Positions 58,594 through 64,000 of a DNA stretch of 64,000 nucleotides are shown piece after piece. The translations under genes and the position numbers were made by a program. The stretch's first letter is position 1; the number at the start of each line of letters is the position of its first letter. Under the pieces are notes generated by a model, which did not search any database, was not told the origin of the DNA, and saw only the letters and a list, made by a program, of their open reading frames with translations. This stretch comes from Variovorax sp. (GTDB lineage Bacteria > Pseudomonadota > Gammaproteobacteria > Burkholderiales > Burkholderiaceae_C): the NCBI GenBank assembly GCA_025352265.1, contig JANXTS010000033.1, forward strand, positions 62,001 through 126,000, written 5' to 3'.

Positions 58594-60666
58594 ATGACCC
58601 AAACGACCGCAACGCTTACGACCAATCCGCTTCTCGATTTCACCGACCTTCCGCTGTTCGACAAAATCGAACCGGAGCACGTGGCTCCGGCGGTCGACGC
58701 GTTGCTGGCGGAATCTGACAACGCGCTGGAAACCGTGACTGCACCGGACTTTCCTTCCGACTGGACCGCTATCTCGAAAGTGCTCGACGTCGCATCGGAG
58801 CGCTTCAGCCGCGCTTGGGGTGCTGTGGGTCACTTGAACGCAGTCGCCGACACTCCAGAACTGCGAGCCGCCTACAACGAGGCGATGCCGCGCGTTACTG
58901 CGTTTTGGACGCGCCTGGGCTCCGACGAACGGCTCTACGCCAAGTACAAGGCGATCGTGCCTGCAACGCTCGACCCCGAGCAGCGCCAAGCGCATAAAAA
59001 TGCGGTTCGCAACTTCGTGCTCGGCGGTGCCGAACTGCAAGGCACCGCGAAGGAGCGCTTTGCCGTCATTCAGGAGCGTCAAGCCGAACTGAGCCAGAAG
59101 TTCAGCGAAAACGCACTCGATGCCACCGATGCCTTCGCGTATTACGCGTCGCCTGCAGAGCTCGATGGCGTCCCGGAAGACGTGGTGAGTGCGGCGCGCG
59201 CCGCGGCCGAATCGGGAGGCAAGGCCGGCTACAAGCTCACGTTGAAGATGCCTTGCTACATGCCTGTGATGCAGTTCGCCAAAAGCAGCGTGCTGCGCGA
59301 AACGCTCTACCGCGCCTACGTCACGCGCGCCAGCGAGTTCGGCGACGCGAAGCTAGATAACACCGCGCTGATTACAGAAATCCTCGCGCTGCGGGAAGAA
59401 GAAGCCAAACTTCTGGGCTATGAGAGCTTCGGGCAACTTTCGGTCGTGCCGAAGATGGCGGAATCCCCCGAGCAGGTCGTCAAGTTCTTGCGTGATCTTG
59501 GCGTCAAGGCCAAACCCTACGGCCAACGTGATTTGGCTGACCTGAAGGCTTTCGCAACGACTCAGCTTGGCCTGACCGACCCGCAACCCTGGGACTGGAC
59601 TTTCGTCGGCGAAAAGCTCAAGGAAGCACGCTACGCTTTCAGCGAACAAGAGGTCAAGGAGTACTTCACCGCACCGAAGGTCATGGCTGGCCTGTTCAAG
59701 ATCGTGGAAACCTTGTTCGAAGTGGCCATTCGTCGCGACAGCGCGCCTGTGTGGCACCCGACAGTCGAGTTCTATCGCATCGAGCGCGACGGCACCACGG
59801 TGGGCCAGTTCTACCTCGATCCGTCCGCCCGCGCCGGCAAGCGAGGCGGTGCCTGGATGGACGATGTGCGCGCGCGCTGGTTGCGCCCCGACACCGGCGT
59901 GCTGCAAACGCCCATTGCGCAGTTGGTCTGCAACTTCGCCGAAGGCGTTGATGGCAACCCGCCGCTGTTGACGCACGACGACGTGACCACGTTGTTCCAT
60001 GAATTCGGCCACGGCTTGCAGCACATGCTGACCCAGATCAACGAGCGCGACGTTTCGGGCATCAGCGGTGTCGAGTGGGACGCCGTCGAGCTACCGAGTC
60101 AGTTCATGGAAAACTTCTGCTGGGAATGGGACGTGCTGCAGCACATGACATCGCACGTCGACACCGGCGCGCCGCTGCCGCGCGCGCTGTTCGACAAGAT
60201 GACCGCGGCCAAGAATTTCCAAAGTGGCTTGCAGACGCTGAGGCAAATCGAGTTTTCACTCTTCGACATGCTGCTGCACACCGAATACCAGGCCTCCACC
60301 GCAAAACCTGGTGAGGTGCTTGCATTGCTGGCGAAGGTGCGTAGCGAAGTGGCGGTCATGCCATCGCCGACGTTCAGCCGTACTCCCAATACCTTCAGCC
60401 ACATCTTCTCGGGTGGCTACGCAGCGGGTTATTACAGCTACAAGTGGGCCGAGGTATTGAGCGCGGACGCGTATGCCGCTTTCGAGGAGACGGCAGGCGC
60501 CAACGGCGAACCGAGCATCGAGACCGGTCGCAAGTACCGCGAGGCCATTCTCGAATCCGGTGGCAGCCGCAGCGCCATGGACTCGTTCAAGGCGTTTCGC
60601 GGCCGCGAGCCACAACTCGATGCGTTGTTGCGACACCAAGGCATGGCCGAGCCGCAACTGGCGTGA
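58594..60666 (+). CDS. prlC: Oligopeptidase A (M3 family metallopeptidase)
   Basis: Cytoplasmic zinc oligopeptidase that degrades signal peptides and other short peptides. It is 690 residues, close to E. coli OpdA/PrlC. The zinc motif HEFGH is H469, E470 and H473 (TLFHEFGHGLQHML), with a downstream Glu in WDAVELPSQFMEN. The C-terminal SGGYAAGYYSYKWAEVLSAD supplies the substrate-binding tyrosines. It begins 92 bases after folD, just past the tandem repeat. Confidence 0.95.
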   Translation: MTQTTATLTTNPLLDFTDLPLFDKIEPEHVAPAVDALLAESDNALETVTAPDFPSDWTAISKVLDVASERFSRAWGAVGHLNAVADTPELRAAYNEAMPRVTAFWTRLGSDERLYAKYKAIVPATLDPEQRQAHKNAVRNFVLGGAELQGTAKERFAVIQERQAELSQKFSENALDATDAFAYYASPAELDGVPEDVVSAARAAAESGGKAGYKLTLKMPCYMPVMQFAKSSVLRETLYRAYVTRASEFGDAKLDNTALITEILALREEEAKLLGYESFGQLSVVPKMAESPEQVVKFLRDLGVKAKPYGQRDLADLKAFATTQLGLTDPQPWDWTFVGEKLKEARYAFSEQEVKEYFTAPKVMAGLFKIVETLFEVAIRRDSAPVWHPTVEFYRIERDGTTVGQFYLDPSARAGKRGGAWMDDVRARWLRPDTGVLQTPIAQLVCNFAEGVDGNPPLLTHDDVTTLFHEFGHGLQHMLTQINERDVSGISGVEWDAVELPSQFMENFCWEWDVLQHMTSHVDTGAPLPRALFDKMTAAKNFQSGLQTLRQIEFSLFDMLLHTEYQASTAKPGEVLALLAKVRSEVAVMPSPTFSRTPNTFSHIFSGGYAAGYYSYKWAEVLSADAYAAFEETAGANGEPSIETGRKYREAILESGGSRSAMDSFKAFRGREPQLDALLRHQGMAEPQLA

Positions 60667-60733
60667 CATTGCGCGCCAACCTGGGGGCGGTGCTGAGATA
60701 CTCGGTCCATCGATTCGAGCACGGAGCCTGCTG

Positions 60734-61402
60734 ATGATGAAATTGACTGCCCGACTCTCCACCCTTCCACTGTCACTGGGCCTTCCGCTCGGCCTGCTGC
60801 TGATCGCTGCGAGCGTAGTGGCGCAGCCGGTCTATCGCAACGTCGACAAGAGCGGCAAGATTTCCTTTTCGGATCAGGCACCCGCTGCCAATGCGCAGCC
60901 GGCCGCCCCGCGTGCGGGGATCTCGAGCGCGAGCACAGACGGATTGCCCTACGAGCTGCGTCAGGTGGTGCAGCGCTACCCGGTCACGCTCTACACCAGC
61001 GACGAGTGCGCGCCTTGCGTGGCCGCGCGCTCGCTGCTCCTCACCCGCGGTGTGCCGTTCGACGAGCGCCAGATCAAGACGGATGCCGACACCGCTGCAC
61101 TGCAGCGGCTGAGCGGGCAAACGTCTTTGCCGGTGGTGAGCATCGGGGCACAGCAGCTGAAGGGGTTTTCGGATGCCGAATGGTCGCAGTACCTCGACGC
61201 GGCCAACTATCCGAAAAGCTCGCAGTTGCCTGCCGGCTATCGGTCGGCCTCGGCTCGGCCGCTGGTGGCTCAATCACCGGCACCGGGTGCACCCGGCTCG
61301 GCAAATGTAGGCAGCGCACCAGCTGCCACGGCGCCACCGCCCATCCCGCAGTCGGTCAACAACGGACCGACTCCGAGCAATCCAGCCGGTATCAAGTTTT
61401 AG
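60734..61402 (+). CDS. Secreted glutaredoxin-like protein with DUF4124 N-terminus
   Basis: A 222-residue exported protein: signal peptide (about 1-30, ends VVAQ), a DUF4124-type segment (PVYRNVDKSGKISFSDQAP), a thioredoxin-fold glutaredoxin domain (about 82-155) with the redox pair C92/C95 (CAPC), cis-Pro in SLPVVSIGAQQL, and a Pro/Ala-rich tail. It starts at ATG 60734 (GGAG upstream). A glutaredoxin in the periplasm is unusual, because glutathione-based reduction is cytoplasmic. It may act in disulfide exchange or copper handling, which I cannot decide. Confidence 0.82.
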   Translation: MMKLTARLSTLPLSLGLPLGLLLIAASVVAQPVYRNVDKSGKISFSDQAPAANAQPAAPRAGISSASTDGLPYELRQVVQRYPVTLYTSDECAPCVAARSLLLTRGVPFDERQIKTDADTAALQRLSGQTSLPVVSIGAQQLKGFSDAEWSQYLDAANYPKSSQLPAGYRSASARPLVAQSPAPGAPGSANVGSAPAATAPPPIPQSVNNGPTPSNPAGIKF

Positions 61403-61411
61403 GGGCGCAGT

Positions 61412-62107
61412 TCAATCGAACTGCAAAACTTCAACACCGCTGGGCGTGCCGAGCAAACATACATCGGCCTTCTGATAGGCGAACACGCCGACTGTGACCA
61501 CACCAGGCCACTGGCTCACTTCTACCTCGAAGGCACGCGGATCGATGATCTTCAGACCCGACACGTCGATGATGTGCTGGCCGTTGTCGGTCACCAGCGG
61601 CAACCCGTCTTTCTCACGCACTTGCGCCTCGCCGCCCAGCCGTGCGAATTGCCGGATTATCCGGCGCGCTGCCATCGGAATCACTTCGACGGGCAACGGA
61701 AAGTCGCCCAGCGTGGTGACCAGCTTCGACGCATCTGCGATGCAGACAAAGCGTCGCGACTGCGCTGCAACGATCTTCTCGCGCGTCAGCGCAGCACCGC
61801 CTCCTTTGATCATGTGGCCGCGGTGATCGATTTCGTCGGCACCGTCGATGTAGACCGACAGCTCTTCTACTTCGTTGCTGTCGAAAACCGGAATGCCTGC
61901 GGCGCGCAGCCGTTCCGAGGATGCCACCGAGCTCGACACCGCACCCTTGATCTCGTCCTTGATCGTGGCCAGCGCGTCGATGAACTTATTGACGGTCGAG
62001 CCGGTGCCGACACCGACAATTTCGCCTCGGCTCACATAGTCGAGCGCGGCGAAGCCAACTTGCGCTTTCATCTGGTCTTGCGTCAAGGGCGTAGCGGGTG
62101 AAGTCAT
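61412..62107 (-). CDS. rpiA: Ribose-5-phosphate isomerase A
   Basis: Interconverts ribose-5-phosphate and ribulose-5-phosphate in the pentose phosphate pathway. It is 231 residues with [15 protein letters not shown] (phosphate loop), YIDGADEID and [11 protein letters not shown] (catalytic acid and lysine). It is convergent with the glutaredoxin-like gene (nine bases apart) and divergent from pyrD. Confidence 0.97.
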   Translation of the reverse strand: MTSPATPLTQDQMKAQVGFAALDYVSRGEIVGVGTGSTVNKFIDALATIKDEIKGAVSSSVASSERLRAAGIPVFDSNEVEELSVYIDGADEIDHRGHMIKGGGAALTREKIVAAQSRRFVCIADASKLVTTLGDFPLPVEVIPMAARRIIRQFARLGGEAQVREKDGLPLVTDNGQHIIDVSGLKIIDPRAFEVEVSQWPGVVTVGVFAYQKADVCLLGTPSGVEVLQFD

Positions 62108-62164
62108 CGCGGAGAATCCAGGGTCATTGAAATCCGGAATTATCCGGTGTTGCCGCTGCTGCCT

Positions 62165-63232
62165 ATGTCACTCTTCCCACTCTCTTCGCTCTACGGGCTT
62201 GCCCGCCCCTTTCTCTTCGGCTTCGACCCCGAACATGCGCACGAGCTCACGCTCGCCACGCTTGCGCGTACACAAAACACACCGCTGGACTGCGCTTATG
62301 CGGCACCGCGTGTCGACGATCCGGTGACGTTGGCCGGCCTGACCTTTCCGAATCGCATCGGCCTTGCAGCCGGGCTCGACAAGAACGCACGCTGCATCGA
62401 TGCCTTTGCCGCAATGGGCTTCGGCTTCGTCGAGGTCGGCACTGTCACGCCAAAGGCGCAACCGGGCAATGCCAAGCCACGCATGTTCCGCCTGCCGCAG
62501 CGAGAAGCGCTGATCAACCGGCTCGGCTTCAACAACGACGGGCTCGACGCCTTCGTCGCCAATGTTCAGCGCGCGCGTTTCCGAAAGCGCAACGCGGCGG
62601 CGCCGATGCTGCTGGGCCTGAACATCGGCAAGAACGCCGCGACGCCGATCGAGCGCGCGACCGATGACTACCTGCTGTGTCTCGACGGTGTGTATCCGCA
62701 CGCCGACTACGTGGCGATCAACATTTCGAGCCCGAACACCGCCAACTTGCGCTCGCTGCAAAGCGACGCAGCGCTGGATGGGTTGCTGGGCGCCGTGGCA
62801 TCCCGCGGCGGCGAGTTGGCGGCGCAGCATGGCAAGCGCGTGCCACTGTTCGTGAAGATCGCGCCGGACCTGGACGCTGCGCAAGTCGGCGTCATCGCCG
62901 CGGCATTGCAGCGTCACCAAATGGACGGCGTGATCGCAACCAACACCATGCTCGCGCGCGAGGCAGTCAAGGGTCTGCCGCACGCGGAAGAAGCAGGTGG
63001 ACTTTCAGGAGCGCCAGTCCGCGAGGCGAGCAATCGCGTGATCGGTCAACTGCGCAAGCTGCTGGGCAAGGGCTTTCCGATCATCGGGGCCGGCGGCGTG
63101 CTGAGCGCGGCCGACGCGCGCGAAAAGATTGCAGCCGGTGCGGATGTCGTACAAATCTACACAGGCCTGATCTATCGCGGGCCCGGCTTGGTGCGGGAAG
63201 CTGCTCAGGCGCTGCGCAAGCTCGGCGACTGA
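62165..63232 (+). CDS. pyrD: Dihydroorotate dehydrogenase (quinone), class 2
   Basis: Membrane-associated FMN enzyme of pyrimidine synthesis. It is 355 residues: an N-terminal amphipathic membrane helix region ([16 protein letters not shown]), [15 protein letters not shown], the catalytic serine motif [14 protein letters not shown], and the FMN phosphate site [15 protein letters not shown]. The start is ATG at 62165 rather than a GTG six codons upstream; neither has a strong Shine-Dalgarno. The promoter lies in the 57 bases shared with rpiA. Confidence 0.96.
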   Translation: MSLFPLSSLYGLARPFLFGFDPEHAHELTLATLARTQNTPLDCAYAAPRVDDPVTLAGLTFPNRIGLAAGLDKNARCIDAFAAMGFGFVEVGTVTPKAQPGNAKPRMFRLPQREALINRLGFNNDGLDAFVANVQRARFRKRNAAAPMLLGLNIGKNAATPIERATDDYLLCLDGVYPHADYVAINISSPNTANLRSLQSDAALDGLLGAVASRGGELAAQHGKRVPLFVKIAPDLDAAQVGVIAAALQRHQMDGVIATNTMLAREAVKGLPHAEEAGGLSGAPVREASNRVIGQLRKLLGKGFPIIGAGGVLSAADAREKIAAGADVVQIYTGLIYRGPGLVREAAQALRKLGD

Positions 63233-63255
63233 GCGCCCACGACATCAAGCTCAGT

Positions 63256-63552
63256 TCAGCGGCGACCGAGCAACAGACCCACCAACACGCCGACCGCGAG
63301 CGCAGCGCCTGCGATTTGCCAAGGTTCGTCGTGCGCATAGATGTTGGCGCTGTCTGCAGCTTCGCGTGCCTTCTTGGCAGCGATGCGAGCTTTTTCTGCG
63401 GTCAGTTCTTTGGCAATGGCGATCTTGGCGTCGACGCGCTGGCGCAAGGCCTTGATGTGCGGCACCGAGTCGAGGTCCTTGCTGGCGAGAACGCCTCGCA
63501 CGTCTTCAACGACCGCATCGGCGGCTGCTTCGAGATTGCTGGTAGCACTCAT
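63256..63552 (-). CDS. DUF883 (ElaB/YqjD-type) membrane-anchored protein
   Basis: A 98-residue protein: a charged helical N-terminus (1-72) rich in Ala, Lys and Glu, then the family motif YAHDEPWQIAGAALAVGVLVGLLLGRR with a C-terminal transmembrane anchor. E. coli relatives bind stationary-phase ribosomes at the membrane. The start at 63552 has GGAGGG about ten bases upstream. A longer frame upstream overlaps the next gene and was rejected. Confidence 0.88.
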   Translation of the reverse strand: MSATSNLEAAADAVVEDVRGVLASKDLDSVPHIKALRQRVDAKIAIAKELTAEKARIAAKKAREAADSANIYAHDEPWQIAGAALAVGVLVGLLLGRR

Positions 63553-63625
63553 TGAAATGTTCCCTCCGTGGATTGACGCCGGCACTGTGCCGGCGACTTT
63601 GACACGCCAGCGAATGGCGTACCGC

Positions 63626-64000
63626 TCATGGTACAGCCGGCAAAGGGCCACCGAGCAGTCCGGCGACATGTGCACCAATCGCCAGGCTGCTCGTGAGGCC
63701 TGGCGACTCGATGCCGAACAGGTTGACCAGCCCCGGGACACCGTGATCGGCCGGACCGGAAATAACGAAGTCCTTCGCCGGCTCCCCTGGGCCGGACAGC
63801 TTGGGGCGCATGCCGGCATAACCCGGCAGCAAGGCGCCGTCGCGCAACGCGGGCCAATAGCGTCGGACTTCGGCGTAAAAGGCGTCACCCCGTGCCGGAT
63901 CGACCACCAGATCGTCGGGCGACGACACCCATTGAACATCGGGGCCGAACTTGGCCTGACCGCCGAGGTCGATCGTGAGGTGCACGCCGAGACCGCCGAC
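63626..64000 (-). CDS. FAD-dependent oxidoreductase, C-terminal part (5' end outside window)
   Basis: The last 124 residues of a DAO-fold FAD oxidoreductase. The visible sequence [22 protein letters not shown], then [37 protein letters not shown], matches the L-2-hydroxyglutarate oxidase (LhgO)-like group. The N-terminal FAD-binding GxGxxG is beyond the right edge, so the exact enzyme is not established. It is upstream of the DUF883 gene on the same strand, 73 bases apart. Confidence 0.8.
   Translation of the reverse strand, partial: VGGLGVHLTIDLGGQAKFGPDVQWVSSPDDLVVDPARGDAFYAEVRRYWPALRDGALLPGYAGMRPKLSGPGEPAKDFVISGPADHGVPGLVNLFGIESPGLTSSLAIGAHVAGLLGGPLPAVP

Overview
The window is a 64 kb stretch of dense, high-GC chromosome from a betaproteobacterium of the order Burkholderiales. 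It is most likely a Comamonadaceae member close to Variovorax. This placement rests on the core gene order (ndk-rlmN-pilW-rodZ-ispG-hisS-yfgM-bamB-der-hfq-hflX-hflK-hflC-DUF2065-hisZ-purA), the odhA-odhB-lpd-zapE cluster, and a pyruvate dehydrogenase E3 that carries its own lipoyl domain. I found no rRNA, tRNA, insertion sequence, prophage or CRISPR array. Almost every base is explained by about 55 genes.

Layout. 1-3.4 kb: the start of a ketopantoate-reductase-like gene (cut by the window edge) and alaS, both minus strand. 3.6-8.4 kb: a four-gene polyamine-type ABC transporter operon followed by a DUF2784 membrane protein. 8.4-28.8 kb: a long minus-strand block of housekeeping genes. It covers nucleotide and histidine synthesis (purA, hisZ, hisS, ndk), membrane protease control (hflKC), GTPases (der, hflX), the RNA chaperone hfq, outer-membrane assembly (bamB), isoprenoids (ispG), pilus and cell shape (pilW, rodZ), and rRNA modification and chromosome segregation (rlmN, rluB, scpB, rluD). 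28.8-34.6 kb: bamD, dinG, a small DUF465 protein, a PP2C phosphatase, a secreted coiled-coil protein of unknown function, and zapE. 34.6-42.3 kb: the 2-oxoglutarate dehydrogenase operon and prpE. 42.3-46.2 kb: an accessory-looking unit with an isochorismatase-like hydrolase and a TetR regulator, divergent from a 4-hydroxyphenylacetate 3-hydroxylase-family protein and a lipoprotein hydrolase. 46.2-47.3 kb: an AT-rich promoter region, an NlpC/P60 hydrolase and a bidirectional terminator.

47.3-57.5 kb is the most interesting part. The pyruvate dehydrogenase operon runs aceE-aceF-X-lpd on the minus strand. X, between E2 and E3, is a 196-residue Ntn-hydrolase with proteasome/HslV active-site residues, and it best fits the betaproteobacterial proteasome homologue (BPH). 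Its start overlaps the aceF stop and its stop overlaps the lpd start, each by ATGA, so a proteasome-like subunit is translationally coupled to PDH on both sides. Divergent from aceE is a two-component pair: a membrane PAS histidine kinase and a FixJ-type regulator. 57.6-64 kb: folD (with a 15-bp tandem repeat across its stop codon), an oligopeptidase A-type peptidase, a secreted glutaredoxin-like protein, rpiA, pyrD, a DUF883 protein, and the end of an FAD oxidoreductase cut by the window edge.

Annotation is by reading only. Family assignments rest on motifs and remembered family sequences, and no database search was run.
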